From Eukaryota sp. TZLM1-RC (taxonomy: Eukaryota; Metamonada: BaSk clade): a stretch of DNA of 64,000 bases. Positions within the stretch are counted from its first letter, which is position 1; each line of letters opens with the position of its first letter. The stretch spans positions 744,001-808,000 of the forward strand of contig JAUPSS010000004.1 of assembly GCA_040285825.1 (NCBI GenBank). Reading direction: 5' to 3'. This document shows, piece by piece, positions 1-12,061 of the stretch. Both the position numbers and the translations under genes were made by a program. The notes below the pieces were generated by a model. It did no database searches, was not told the origin of the DNA, and saw only the letters and a program-made list of their open reading frames with translations.

Positions 1-225
1 TTTTCGATTTTTGGCAACATTGGACAATCCGCCATGAATTTCATCAATGATTTTGGTAATTTATGTCGTTCAAGTGGTAAGAATTTTGCAGAGAATTTAT
101 GGAAAAATCGTATCATTTTCGCTTTGTACAGAAGTGTTCCCAAGTACTTGAGTTTAATGATGTCTAAACTTTATAAGGATTCATCAAGAGTTGGCGTGGA
201 GAATTTAGTTTCTTATGTGTTTTAG
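1..225 (+). CDS. LINE-A copy 0, C-terminal end of polyprotein (partial)
   Basis: The window opens inside an open frame that reads to a TAG at 223-225. It is the end of the restriction-like-endonuclease region of a non-LTR retrotransposon; the motif FSIFGNIGQSA begins at base 4 and is shared with the other LINE-A copies. The encoded residues and, as far as I can see, every base match the 3' end of LINE-A copy 1 on the opposite strand (about 868-1092). The 3' UTR is only about 30 bases and runs into a (TAAA)n tail. The 5' part lies outside the window, so I cannot say whether this copy is intact. Confidence 0.8.
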   Translation, partial: FSIFGNIGQSAMNFINDFGNLCRSSGKNFAENLWKNRIIFALYRSVPKYLSLMMSKLYKDSSRVGVENLVSYVF

Positions 226-257
226 TTTGTTTTGTTTTTATTTGATTCTTTATATAA

Positions 258-815
<558 letters not shown>

Positions 816-834
816 TTTTTAATATTAATATTTA

Positions 835-3800
835 TTTTATATAAAGAATCAAATAAAAACAAAACAAACTAAAACACATAAGAAACTAAATTCTCCACGC
901 CAACTCTTGATGAATCCTTATAAAGTTTAGACATCATTAAACTCAAGTACTTGGGAACACTTCTGTACAAAGCGAAAATGATACGATTTTTCCATAAATT
1001 CTCTGCAAAATTCTTACCACTTGAACGACATAAATTACCAAAATCATTGATGAAATTCATGGCGGATTGTCCAATGTTGCCAAAAATCGAAAAGGCAAAA
1101 GGAACAAACGAAAACTTCGAATAAAGGTTCTTATTTAAATCATTTAATATCTCAGTATATTTATCTCTCTTACGATCTTCAGCCTTGTTTAAATGGCCAT
1201 TAGTACTAAGTAAAAACATCATCGCGATAAACCAAAGCAAAGGGATCAACTGTAGTGAAATCAACAACAACTTGAGAGGAATCCACAAATGGAGCAATTA
1301 AATCACCTCGACGTGAATTAAAAAGATTATCATCACTATAATGCTTCAACAAAGGTTCTACTTTGCAACTAAAATTGTAACACTTGAACATCTCATATGT
1401 CACATCACGAACGGCATTATGAAGAACTGACCTATATTGGAGAAATTTCTTACAGCTCACAATATGACGAAAATTGGCAGTAGGTTTTTGTTACAAATAC
1501 AATTAGAATTGTCCAAAAGACCACTTGGATACATCCCTAATCTCAACCGCATGTTTTGTTTCCAAGCTTCATTTGTTAAGTGAAGACCAAATGGCCTTGG
1601 TTGCTGAGATATTAAACTAGTACAGTTCTGAATGTCTGATAAAAAGGCAGCAAAGACGGGATTATTAATCTTAGTCACACTAAGTCGTTTAGAAAAATCC
1701 AGGTCTTCAAAACCAATAAGAACAGACTTCTGTAATTTCACAACAGCAAGATGAAGGTTGGTGAAAGATCTCGAAGGCACAGCAGGTAAACTTGAAGGAA
1801 AACTCCTATTCCAAATATCAACAGGTAGTTCTTGCACCATTTTTTCAAGAGAAATTAATAAAGGATGTGATTCATTTAAAGGAATATGATCAAAACGAAG
1901 TTTCCATTCAAAAAGAAAATTTTTCATACCACCAATAAAAGCACTTTTGCATAAATACTCTGCTTTTGAAAAACCAACTCCACCAAATTTAGGACTAAAA
2001 AAATGCATGATAAGGAATTTTTGATGGACAAACTTCTACTAAATTTCCTAAGAAATTTGTTCTCAAAGTATTGAATTGACGTGCAAAATCATGAGAAATT
2101 GTGGGAGATAAAGAACGAAGAAGGTGATTAATTTTTGATCCAAAACACACATTTAGGACCGAAAACGCTAAATGTTTGTCAATTTCTAGATCTTCAATAG
2201 CCAAAAGTTGCTCTTCGATTTTTCCAAAATACCTGACAAAAATCAATTTAACTTTTTCACTATTTCCAAAATAAGATCCAAGAAACCGAATAGCATCTTC
2301 CTCGTAATCAACGTATTTGATAAAAGTTTCATTAAATGCCACCTCCGCATGCTGATTACCAATAATGAAACACTTGGGCAATTTAATGTCTAACCCTATT
2401 TGTTTGGCCAGAAAAACAAAATGTTGTAAACCGTGTTGTAAAAGAGACAAAGGGCCAATAAGTGATAAATCATCTGCATAAGCACATATATGAATGTCAG
2501 GAAAATCCGACTTAAATTTTACCAAAACTGATTGCAGTGCTAAGCAAAAGAAAAATGGACCCAATGGATCCCCTTGTTTGACCCCTCTTGACGAAACAAT
2601 ATTCTCAGAATGAAAAATTAAGTTAGAGGGTGATCCATACATCAATTTAAAATACGGCAAAAGTGGAGGATAGTGTAGTTCAAGTTCTTGCAAAATACTG
2701 GAGCGAAAAACGGAGTTGAAAGCATTTTTAAAATCAATGTTTAATAAATAATTTTCGCCTTTTTGATTGAAAAGTAAATCTGTACACAACGCAGCACATG
2801 TTGTGCCATCAGGAATTCCGATAGCAAACTGATAAGGACGAAAAAAATTAATTGCGGATGACTTAACTCTTTTAAAGGAAATAATTGCTAATAATCTCGT
2901 TATAGACTCACCAACAGCAATAGGTCTGACACCACCTCCAGGCTTATTTAAAGCAACTAAACGAGATGACATTAACGCTTGTGGTAACTTGAAACGTCCC
3001 ATGAAGACACTGTTAAAAAAGAAAACTAAATCATCCACAATTTCTGAACATATGTTGACTGCGGACTTCAAATGATCATAACTAAGTCCAGAAGGCCCAG
3101 CAGAACGACCAGACGGAAGTCCTTTAATAGCTACACTAACTTCATCACAAGTGATAGGATTAGCAGTGAAGAAATCACGTTCATTATCAGAGACAATGTG
3201 ATTTATGGTGAAGTCTTCATGTGGATGAAGAGAATTTAAAGAATCCAATGTTTCATCATTGAAGGCAGCAGGAGAAGAACCAGCCAATAATTTAAGTGCT
3301 GAAGAGTATTGTGAACGAAGAATCAAAGACTCAAAGCGCTTTTTGACATTTTTAGATTGTGGAACCGACTTCTTATATTTAGATTTCTTGTGTGAAGACA
3401 TGGCCTTAGAAAGAAAAAATTTCCAAAAAATCGAAGGATTCCAAATGCCCTTTCGAAGAGAGAAGGTTAAAGATCGAATAACTGTTGCAAGAGAAGACGA
3501 ATGAGCAGGAGAAACGAATTGAGGGATTGCAAATGGAGGTCTACAAGGATCAATTGGCGTGCAAGAATCACAAACCAAAAGAGGTCGACCCGAAACATTG
3601 AATCCAGAAACTGGAGAACAACAGAACAAACATGATTTTGTATTACTACTGACTGAAGACGAATGAAGTATATGTGGAGGCTCAATAGACTCAATAGGTG
3701 AAGATAATGATGCCAATACAGCTTCATCTGACAAAACTTTTCGCCGAGGACATGTTGTTTTTGTGTGACCAACAGTTTTGCACAAAGAACAGGTAGTCAC

Positions 3801-3880
3801 AGAATTCTTAGGGCGTCCTCTAGAAGGTTTTGAAGTAACTGACTTCGGAGGCATAGATAAGCATGGAGGGAGAAAAAAAT
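835..3880 (-). mobile_element. Non-LTR retrotransposon LINE-A, near full-length copy 1 (RLE type)
   Basis: One copy of about 3 kb with a short 5' leader (first ATG at 3854, boundary near 3880), one long coding region and a (TTTA)n/(TAAA)n tail at the 835 end. It lacks an N-terminal apurinic endonuclease. Instead it has a C-terminal CCHC knuckle plus PD-(D/E)xK-like endonuclease, the layout of the R2/R4/CRE/NeSL group. Both sides are (TAAA)n-type arrays, and the 5' side abuts a piece of another LINE-A tail, which suggests insertion into microsatellite DNA. At least three single-base frameshifts make it probably inactive. Confidence 0.85.
869..3854 (-). pseudogene. LINE-A polyprotein: zinc fingers, reverse transcriptase, restriction-like endonuclease
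   Basis: The first segment (3854 down to 1995, 619 residues) starts at the first ATG of the element. It has a CCHC knuckle near residues 22-35 (CSLCKTVGHTKTTC), a GRP basic patch, a second Cys-pair finger near residues 75-98, and a reverse transcriptase with the palm motif YADD and the motif KQGDPLGP. A run of seven T/A near 2000 shifts the frame; copy 2 has six there and stays open. Two more one-base shifts lie near 1485 and 1215. The remaining segments (2008-1457, 1460-1206, 1297-869) carry the CCHC knuckle, VRDVTYEMFKC, the endonuclease core (RGDLIAP, VDFTTVDP, KAEDRKRDKY) and the FVPFAFSIFGN block. The family copies itself by target-primed reverse transcription. The domain calls are firm; the clade is inferred. 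Confidence 0.85.
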
Positions 3881-4125
3881 AAATAAATAAATAAATAAAT
3901 ATATAAATAAATATATAAATAAATATATAAATAAATATATAAATAAAGAATAATAATAATTAACAATAAAACAATAGCAATAAATAACAATAATAATTTT
4001 TAGTTTGTTTTGTTTTTATTTGATTCTTCGTAGAAAATAAATAAATAAAATTAAAAAAATAAAGAAATAAATAAATTGATCAATTAATTAATCAATTAAT
4101 TAATCAATTAAATTTTTGATCATTT
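3881..4125. repeat. AT-rich microsatellites with a LINE-A tail fragment
   Basis: Bases 3881-3950 are ATAA/ATATAAATAA repeats. Around 3998-4045 is a short plus-strand piece of a LINE-A 3' end (TAGTTTGTTTTGTTTTTATT), which is the same sequence as at about 224-245. It is followed by more AAATAA and an ATTAATCA repeat at about 4075-4115. LINE-A copy 1 therefore seems to sit inside the tail of an older LINE-A insertion. Confidence 0.75.
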
Positions 4126-4410
4126 TTGTATGAAACAGATAGCTAACTTCTCCAAAGAAGTTGGTCATTATCCTCAAGACAACTGAGCTGATTACAATTG
4201 ACCAATTGCCTTTAAACGCATTGTCTGAATTGCAGCGGCAAAATGTTTTTAAAATCCAATGTAATGCTGTGAGTAGGTTTAGTAATAGTGACGCTTGTTT
4301 GGAGGATATTGAATTCTAGATGAGTTTGATTTTTGTCGCAATAAATAATTTTTTTTAAAAAAATCCACTTGTAACAATTCATCACACACTCCTTACACAT
4401 ATACCAAGTC

Positions 4411-7400
4411 ATGGAACTTGACGACCCTCCTTCCTTCTCCGATTTGCTTTCTCTTGCTATCTCCGCAGATCCTTCCGAAGCCGAAACCATCCACTCTGAC
4501 CTCTACAATTACACCGAATCCTCCCCAGAACTTACTGCTCGCGCCGTCAACTCCCTTATCCGTCATCTCCCTCTTAGTCATCCTATCTTAACCAAGTGTG
4601 AGGAGTTTCTACAATCGGGCTGCGTCTACATTGCTGACGTGACAAATGACGATATGGAACTAGGCCAATCTTCCTCTTTTGCCAACAACACGGAGCGCTA
4701 CCTTGAACTATGGGAGGAAATGAAACAGGGTTCTGAAATTGGTCTCAAATGCCAAGTTGTCGCCCATGATGTTGCTGACGAAGACGTGCCACCCCCCAGT
4801 GATGACGTGGTAAATGATGATGTGTCAAACGATGACGTGTCACTCTCAAGTGTTGACGTGGCAAACGATGACGTATCACCCCCGGGTGATGACGCGAGTG
4901 ACCACGGTGATGAATCCGATATGTACTATAGTGAGGAGGAAGGTGTTCCAAATGTCAATGACGTGATTGATGACGTGTCACCCCCAAGTGATGACGTGGC
5001 AGTTCCCCCTTCCATTCCCAAACCTTTTGTTTTAATCTCCGTATTATTCAATGAATATGACCAAATTCTTGTCGCCGAAGACGAACTTTCTCTCCCCTCA
5101 ACTACTATTTTTGACCTTCCAATCAATTTTCAAGAGAATTCTGGTGACTTTTACAAACTACTATCAAGAGCCCATACACTTGGTGACGAACCCATTGACG
5201 AAATTTCCACTGATCCGGTTTTATTTGCTGTGTTCACGGCTCAATCAAAATTGATTGATTCTTTAAATGGTATTGACCTTGGAAGACTTTATGATAAAAT
5301 CTTGCATTTTCCAGCTAATGACACCGCAGCACTTGTCATGGTTAACAAAATTTCACACACTGAGCTCTCAACACGTCATCAATGGAAGAATCTCGAAGAC
5401 TTTGAAGTTGATTTTTACGAACTTAATTACTCAACATCCCTTAAGCTTGATCTTTATTCCCTTTCTACAGACCCTATAAATGGCCAACGTCACTTGAAAA
5501 TCATCCATAATTGGGTACTGAATCATTCTTATTTTAAAGAAGTTGAACAAGGTTTTTACGTTGGTTTATTACGGTATATTCCAAATTTCAATGATGATCA
5601 TATGGTTTTGGTGGATTCGGTATCGAGGGACGTGATTCCTAACTGTAAAGTTGTCGATGATTATCTATCACCTTCTCAATCAGCTTGGTTGAGAACAATC
5701 AATTTAGACTTGTCAGTTGATTGCTTGACTGAGGCCAACCAGGTTGAAATTAATATTTTCAAGGATTTGTTTTTCAAAGCGGTTTCAAAACTCCAATCAC
5801 TGGTAGGATTAGACCAATTGGGTGACGTTTATGATTGGGAATTGATTAATATCAATAATCAATCAAATATGATTGTGTTTGTGTCTCAAGGAAAGCAGGA
5901 TGAATTACCAGTGTTTTCCGACCATTTCTCGTATATTCCATTGACTCAGCTTGACCACACGTCACCATATCAATCACATAATCAATCAAATGTGAGTGAT
6001 TCTTTCCTTTCTCGTGCCATTAATTGGAGTTTAGATGGATCAAAGTCAGCACTAACTCTTTTAGAACCGTCTTTAGACCCTCAAAATGATTTTAACGTTG
6101 GTTTTAAAGCAATGGAAGCTGCAAGAATCAAATTGGAAGGCAGTCAATCAAACCAATCAAATTTGATTGATACTATGATTGATGATGATGATTTACAGTT
6201 GTTGAGTGAAGAATCTAAAAAACAGATTTTTCCTTCTATTGAACATTTCGACTCTAACTTTTCCTTAGAACAATTAGCCGATTTTGTTCCTTTTACCCCC
6301 AGTGTAGATTCTATTTGCGAATGTATAGTTGAAGAAGTAATTGAGTGTGCTTATATTGAAGCTACCGAAGTCAAACTCTTTTACGACACTGCTGAAGTTT
6401 TAAATAACACTATTGAAATTGTAGATTTAGTGGATGAGCTAACACTGGAAAGTGCTTTGATTGTGATTGAACTACAGACACTCGAAATTTTGGAACAAGA
6501 GCGACAAAAATTTCGTAATGATTTGGTTGAGCTCTACACCAAACCTTTACCTTGCTACGAGTCAATCCATGGTGATGTTTTAGATTCAAACACAATTGAA
6601 TTATTCAAAACTTCCTATACAGGTCACATAAGGTCACAAATCACGTGTTTTAATGAACTTGTTGACGTTACTGAACATTTGCTTGATTCGTTTGATCAGT
6701 TGGAAGATGTAGAAGAAGTTGTGGGGATTATTGGATCTTTATCGCAGGCAACAGCAGCATCGTTAAAGCAATTGTCAAAAAAGAAAAAGAAGAAGAAGTC
6801 CAAAAAAGGGGGTCAAAAAGGTGTTTTGAAAACGTCATCATCTGTGAAAAATGGTAAAAAGACTGTTGCTTCTTCCAGCCCTCAAAATGTTGCGATATCT
6901 ATTTCCGAAGTCATGGATCAAAATACACCTAAACGAAGGTCAAAAAAGAAGAGACTTCCAGAGACTTCTAAAGCTTTGGCTACCCCAGTTCTTGGATGTA
7001 GGGGACTTAAAAGTTCTCTAAGTACTCCCAGTGTCAAGAGTAATATTGCCACTTTTAAAAAGTTGAACAAGTTTTATAACAAAAATGGTGGAAAATTTGC
7101 AATTTCACCATTGCCAACTGCTGGTGATCTATCTCTGATTTCTCCTTTGGAATCGCCAAAATTTGAAAATGAACCCCAAAATTTGGAAGATGTTGTTCTT
7201 GTTATTAATGACGAAGAATTTGAAATTCCATCTAAATTACTAAAGGAAAGCTTAATTAAACAAGAACGTATTGTTTTGGATGACATTGATGAGGTTTGCA
7301 TTGAACTTTTATTATCAATTTTGATGGAAGATCATAATCAACGTGAGGAAGTGATTGCTAATTTAACTGAAGGTGATTTGGTGGATTTACTTTCAGCTAC

Positions 7401-8034
7401 TGAAGCCTTAAAAATTCCATCTTTGTTTTTCCCTGCATTGGATAATTTTATTAATTTTCAGGACGATTTAGCTCCAATATTAGAATTATTACAATCTTCT
7501 TTTTCCAAGGATTTACCACTGAAATTTTTGATTGAGCAGTCCAAAGTTTCAAAGTCTGCGATCATTCTGGATATTATTTGGTTTTACCGCACGCTCGCAG
7601 AATTTTGCGCTTGTCATCAATCAAATGACATGTTTGGTGACTTGACTTCTGTTGAAACCACTTATTTCTCCAATCAAAATGATTGGTTATCCATATACAG
7701 CTCCTGCAGAATCTCAAATTTCCTCTCCCATTTCCCTGTCTATGAAATTTCCAATGATGAAGTTGACATTTGGGCTCAAGAGTTAGGTCAATTTGTATAT
7801 GCAATATCTTTACGTGGAAATTTTATTAATTCTGATACTATTAGATTATTAGTTTCCACATGCCCAAATCTCTCTAGAATTGATTTATCCAAAAGTTCAA
7901 CTGATAGTGATGGGGTTCGTCAATTGGTTAAATTAGAGTGTTTATTGCAGTTGAATTTGGCAGAGACTAAGATCAAAGGCGAGGATGTTGTTTACTTAAC
8001 TGACGAATGTCCACATGTAGATTTAATTTTGTAG
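4411..8034 (+). CDS. Large BTB-like/LRR protein of unknown function
   Basis: Uninterrupted 1,207-residue reading frame from the ATG at 4411 to a TAG. Residues about 120-200 are acidic, with repeated Asp-Asp-Val and Pro-Pro-Ser-Asp-Asp-Val. A Lys-rich patch near residues 790-800 could be a nuclear or nucleolar signal. Residues about 925-1015 resemble a BTB/POZ fold: it opens VVLVINDEEFEIPSKLL and has the spacing of the hydrophobic blocks expected of that fold. The last 75 residues look like two or three degenerate LRRs (NLSRIDLSKSS, LLQLNLAETKI). BTB domains usually act in protein-protein contacts or as cullin-3 adaptors; that role here is inference. The middle 600 residues match nothing I recognise. 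There is no intron signal and no neighbouring operon-like partner. It looks like a native gene with no transposon hallmark, and the acidic repeat is written in a recurring TGACGTG DNA word. Confidence 0.75.
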   Translation: MELDDPPSFSDLLSLAISADPSEAETIHSDLYNYTESSPELTARAVNSLIRHLPLSHPILTKCEEFLQSGCVYIADVTNDDMELGQSSSFANNTERYLELWEEMKQGSEIGLKCQVVAHDVADEDVPPPSDDVVNDDVSNDDVSLSSVDVANDDVSPPGDDASDHGDESDMYYSEEEGVPNVNDVIDDVSPPSDDVAVPPSIPKPFVLISVLFNEYDQILVAEDELSLPSTTIFDLPINFQENSGDFYKLLSRAHTLGDEPIDEISTDPVLFAVFTAQSKLIDSLNGIDLGRLYDKILHFPANDTAALVMVNKISHTELSTRHQWKNLEDFEVDFYELNYSTSLKLDLYSLSTDPINGQRHLKIIHNWVLNHSYFKEVEQGFYVGLLRYIPNFNDDHMVLVDSVSRDVIPNCKVVDDYLSPSQSAWLRTINLDLSVDCLTEANQVEINIFKDLFFKAVSKLQSLVGLDQLGDVYDWELININNQSNMIVFVSQGKQDELPVFSDHFSYIPLTQLDHTSPYQSHNQSNVSDSFLSRAINWSLDGSKSALTLLEPSLDPQNDFNVGFKAMEAARIKLEGSQSNQSNLIDTMIDDDDLQLLSEESKKQIFPSIEHFDSNFSLEQLADFVPFTPSVDSICECIVEEVIECAYIEATEVKLFYDTAEVLNNTIEIVDLVDELTLESALIVIELQTLEILEQERQKFRNDLVELYTKPLPCYESIHGDVLDSNTIELFKTSYTGHIRSQITCFNELVDVTEHLLDSFDQLEDVEEVVGIIGSLSQATAASLKQLSKKKKKKKSKKGGQKGVLKTSSSVKNGKKTVASSSPQNVAISISEVMDQNTPKRRSKKKRLPETSKALATPVLGCRGLKSSLSTPSVKSNIATFKKLNKFYNKNGGKFAISPLPTAGDLSLISPLESPKFENEPQNLEDVVLVINDEEFEIPSKLLKESLIKQERIVLDDIDEVCIELLLSILMEDHNQREEVIANLTEGDLVDLLSATEALKIPSLFFPALDNFINFQDDLAPILELLQSSFSKDLPLKFLIEQSKVSKSAIILDIIWFYRTLAEFCACHQSNDMFGDLTSVETTYFSNQNDWLSIYSSCRISNFLSHFPVYEISNDEVDIWAQELGQFVYAISLRGNFINSDTIRLLVSTCPNLSRIDLSKSSTDSDGVRQLVKLECLLQLNLAETKIKGEDVVYLTDECPHVDLIL

Positions 8035-8297
8035 TTTTGTTGGATGAATTTGTATTATTAGGCGTTAATAAATTATAATATATAACTTTATTTTTCATCT
8101 TGTTTCAAAAATTTGATTAACAATTATCGAATAATGAATTCAATTGCTAGTGCTGAATTCCTTGTTTATGAGGTTGTAGACCAAAACCTTGCATGGTGAA
8201 AATAGTAATCACCAGTGATGACCATTAAACAAGTTTGTTGGTTATATTGTGAATGCCTTCTTTAAATACTTAGGTACTCACTAGTGAGATACCTACA

Positions 8298-9590
8298 CTA
8301 CCTCCCGTTTTCTTTATTAAAATTATTTACAGTTGTTCTTCCGCTTCCTCTGCGGATAACGCTTTTGCCGAGGCACGGGGAGAGGCCGAGCTGCGTTGTT
8401 GGATTCAATAGATTCACGTTTTCTTTTTTTGGTTTCTTATTAAATCGTTGATACACTTCTGAGTATCTGATAGAATAAAGTGGTTCCTCGGTAGTATCTC
8501 CACCAAACCATTTCTCAGTACAGAAGGTTCCTTGAGCAGTATTATACTCGCCAAAGATTTCTTCGATGACATGTTTTCCTGAATCACTAGCTGCGAATGC
8601 CCTAAGTAACTCAACATCGTTAGTATCGTCAGCGTTATACATGTTACAGTCCCTTATAGATACTTTTATTTGTTCACCAGTCGTCTGTATTAATAAAGTG
8701 GAGTTGCAAGGGGTATCTAAAACCAGATATCGGCCTAACCAAAATCCATGCAATTTATAGGGTTGTTTTGTATTTCAAAGTATATACTCACCAATATTAA
8801 ATGTGTTTTCATTTGTAATTTTCATATGACTGGGTGTATTTGATAAATGGTGATGCTCTGCTTCTTCCCATTTCTTTTGAAGACGATCATTCTTAAAGTT
8901 GAGCCCTTGCAAAAGTGGCACGTTAGATTCCAAATCGAAAATGGCGCCTAGGATTTTAGCAGAAGCTGATTTTGGGGTGATTGATGACCCAAATACAGTT
9001 GATATGGAGTGTGATTTGTTTCTCTGCTTTTTGTTGAATTAATTAATAATTGAGTTATAGGTACATAAGTGGACCATGCATCGTTGTAGTCTATTAATAT
9101 TTTCCTTATGTATTGTATCACATCTCAATGTTTCTTTTCTACTGATCAATCACTTTCAGCATGATAGGAAAATGATAGGGAAATGAATGTGATACTTCAA
9201 TTGACATTTTTTGACAAAGCAATTTAGCTACTTCGTTGACGAATTTACGACTATTATCACTATGTTTAGACATATGTAAGGCAAATATAGCGCAGACATT
9301 CCATATCAATGCGTTTGCTACTTCTAAAGCAGCATTGAGTTTTTTCATTGGAACAAGTATCGTTTATCTTGTAAATGAATCGACGAGAACTAATAAACAC
9401 TTGTTATCATTCTTGTCTATATTAAGTGGACCAATTGTATCCACGTTTAATTTTGCGAAAGGGCGGTTAGCCCATAAGGAACCAGTTGAGGGAGTCTTTT
9501 ATTGCTTTACTGGTGCTGTTTTTTGGCCAGTAGGACAACATTTTTATATCTCCAGCCTGTGGAGATTACTAACGAAAATGGTATGAGCAA
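8298..9590 (-). pseudogene. Ty3/Gypsy integrase remnant
   Basis: Read on the minus strand with several stops and frameshifts. Near 9500-9370 is the start of an integrase core (FAKLNVDTIGPL, then LLVLVDSFTR), carrying the first Asp of the D,D-35-E triad and the usual VD-FTR block. A TAA interrupts it at about 9360. Bases 9348-9139 continue with the region before the conserved PYH turn. Bases 8753-8298 form an open 151-residue piece like the SH3/chromo-like C-terminus of integrase (FWLGRYLV, IKVSIRDCNMYN). No LTRs, protease or reverse transcriptase were seen nearby. Family assignment rests on motif order only. Confidence 0.6.
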
Positions 9591-10019
9591 TGATTATTAT
9601 TGAAAAATCAATAAAAATTGGGAACCTGGAAAATGAGACGTTTATTCTTTTGGTCATTTGAAATGTTGGGAAAAAATGTTTGTAAAAATGAAGCTCGTTC
9701 AACAGTGTTTGATGAGTTCATGATCTGTTGTACATTGTTCATTTGTTTTAAAGAGTATGTAATATTATAATTTGATGTTATAATTGACAATTGACACAAT
9801 AAGTGAGTTGGACAATTGGATCATTTTTGTTTACATTTGAGATTCACATCATATTGTACACTTAATTGAGGAGTCTCGAATTTTAAGTCACAGCAAATGA
9901 GATATTACCGAGTCAAGAAGTTCTTTCAAGGTCGAGCTTTGCCTGCAACTCCGGACAGCACTTCTTCAAATTTAAGTTGTTTGCGAGGAAGGGAACATTA
10001 GGGACAGAATCAACATCGT
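9591..10019. other. Intergenic, nothing recognised
   Basis: AT-rich sequence with only short chance reading frames. No transposon motif or RNA gene was recognised. Confidence 0.5.
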
Positions 10020-10115
10020 GAACTTCTATCAGAAGTAATCAATTGTTTTGATTTAGGGGCAGCAGCTTTTGAGGATGTGGAACTATAGTTGTGTATTTTA
10101 TGTTTTTTTATCCCT
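10020..10115 (+). mobile_element. LINE-B 3' end fragment
   Basis: About 90 bases match the last codons and 3' UTR of LINE-B at 25305-25400: the same AATTGTTTTGAT, TTTTGAGGATGTGGA and TTGTGTATTTTATGTTTT blocks followed by an AT tail. It is a severely 5'-truncated copy, as is usual for LINE insertions. Confidence 0.65.
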
Positions 10116-10559
10116 TTTTCAATAAAAAACTTTTATTTTTAAAAAAAGTTGGCTCGTCAATTTCTGAAAATTTAGCCAGTGCAATGTATTTATTTGGTGG
10201 ATCAGTCATTTACAGCAAGGAGATAGAGATGAAACAAAGTAATTTGAAAATATTGTTTTTATTTCTGTTTCTTCGTCAATTTTTTAAAATAATCCAGGAA
10301 CAATTTTACATTTTTATTTCAGAAGTTCAAAAATGAATTAAATATAAATAAAATTTATTTTACATTTTCCGAAACCTGTTGGAGAGGGTACCATATAACC
10401 ACTTGGAAAGTATCCAAATAATTGAAAACAACCATTTATAAAACACTGAAATAAACATGGTGAAATACAAAAATAAGAAAAAATATATAAATAAATCATA
10501 TAAATAAAAAATTGAAAAATAAAGCATTTTCTTCTACTACAAGGTTTCTTTATTTTCAT
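10116..10559. other. Intergenic, nothing recognised
   Basis: AT-rich flank downstream of the RCC1-like pseudogene, with only short frames lacking recognisable domains. Confidence 0.4.
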
Positions 10560-12061
10560 CTACGAAGAACTAAAAATATCAATCAAATACCCAATAAAAT
10601 ACCTAAAATATCCATAGTCTGAATACTGAATCCAACATGGAAAACAAGATAATTCAACTAAACATCCATTCTTGATTAGTTTAACAGATTTAATTAAACC
10701 TTGATTAACAAGTTTTGTTGGAGATAGGGTAGAATCAATAAGCACATCTTCATAAAAACTAAGCAATTGAATAAATTTCAAAGAAGGAAAGTTTTGTTCA
10801 GTGATATTGTTAGGAACTGCGTCATAAGTTACCAATTCCTTCAAGTTTGGTAAGTGTATATCAATGCTGACAATTTTTAGAAAAGATATATCCAATCTAA
10901 AAATCGATTGAGGTAAATGTAGCTCTCCTTCTAGTATTCTATTTAAAACAAAATCTCCAAAATAAAAACCATATTCCAATAATACCAACTTTTTTGATGA
11001 TGTAAGATAGCTTAAATCAGTAGCCTCAATGGCAGGATGTTTAAACACTAACTTCACTAGTGAAGTGGGTAATTGTTCTATTTTGCATCGAGAATCTAGC
11101 ACTATAAACATTCTACCATGTGATGACTCTCCACCAATCTTAACAAAATCAAGATTTGTTGAATAATGAAAACAATTGTGGATCATAAGGAACCTGATCA
11201 TAGTAAACATTAAGTTTTTTAATTCTAGTATTAATTACTTTGGGTTTGTGGTAACCAGTAGATAATCGCAATCGTAAATCACAAGTATTTTCGTTTAAAT
11301 TTAAATCTTGATGATCTTTTGAAGATTCAAAACCATCAATCACTTGTTCAGCAAATTTAGCCACTTTCTTGCTTGACTGAACATTTGGTATAGAATCTGG
11401 TTTTTATATAATGATCCTTAACAAACAAGTATTCCAAATAATTTAAATATTCAAAGTAAATTAATTTGATTAGACCACTAAACATGCTATCCAAAGGTTG
11501 TTCAGGATGACGAAAACTGCCAAATATTTCAGACCCCAATACTTTGACAGGTTGTGGTCGATCAATCAAATCACCTGTACCTAACTGACTTTGATAGTTA
11601 CTTCCCCAAGCCCAAACAGTGTTTTTGTTATAGGCAAAAACACAGCCCCGACCTACTGAAATACCTTCTATAGTAGTGAAAGCATCAATACATATCGGTT
11701 CATCATCATCTTCATAAAAATAACTTATTCTACTCAACTCACCCCAAACAAAAACTCTACCATTCTTGTCAAGGACAGCATAAATATCATAACAACCACT
11801 AACGAAAACAATATTCCTTAACCCTGAAACTTTGGTGGGTTTGGTATCGAAAGGAACATCATCCCCCTTGTTAAACTCCCAAACTTCACCATTAGCATCA
11901 ATTACAAGTAAGGTAACATATTCGAACATAAAGGAACCCTGAAATGGTTCTTTTGGAGATAAAAATTTGGTGATTGGAATTTTGATTAAAATTTTGATTA
12001 AATTTTTTTTGAAAAAGACACATCATCTTCATCGGAATACCTTTTCCGAAAATAAAAGAAA
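10560..12061 (-). pseudogene. RCC1/LRR-type protein, 3' half (split by MULE-A)
   Basis: Continuation of the gene that starts at 15098. Bases 12052-11357 encode RCC1-like repeats (VFVWGELSRIS, VWAWGSNYQSQLGTGD), the blade motif of seven-bladed propellers seen in RCC1/ATS1 proteins. Further on, bases 11364-11149 and 11210-10560 give Leu-rich segments in other frames (LPTSLVKLVF, LPQSIFRLDIS, LPNLKELVTY), suggesting an LRR or FNIP-like C-terminal half. Frame changes occur near 12020 (a run of eight A), 11360 and 11190, so this half was decaying independently of the transposon. If the MULE and one 9-bp duplicate are mentally removed, the codons read through the junction in frame (SDFF then YFRKRYSDED). 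Short introns could explain one or two of the shifts. Confidence 0.7.
12053..12061. repeat. MULE-A1 left target-site duplication
   Basis: TAAAAGAAA immediately outside the left terminus of MULE-A1, identical to 14086-14094. Confidence 0.9.

Noticed and set aside
4745-4951. Minus-strand His/Arg-rich frame opposite the BTB-like gene
   Set aside because: It is a shadow of the acidic repeat in the real gene.
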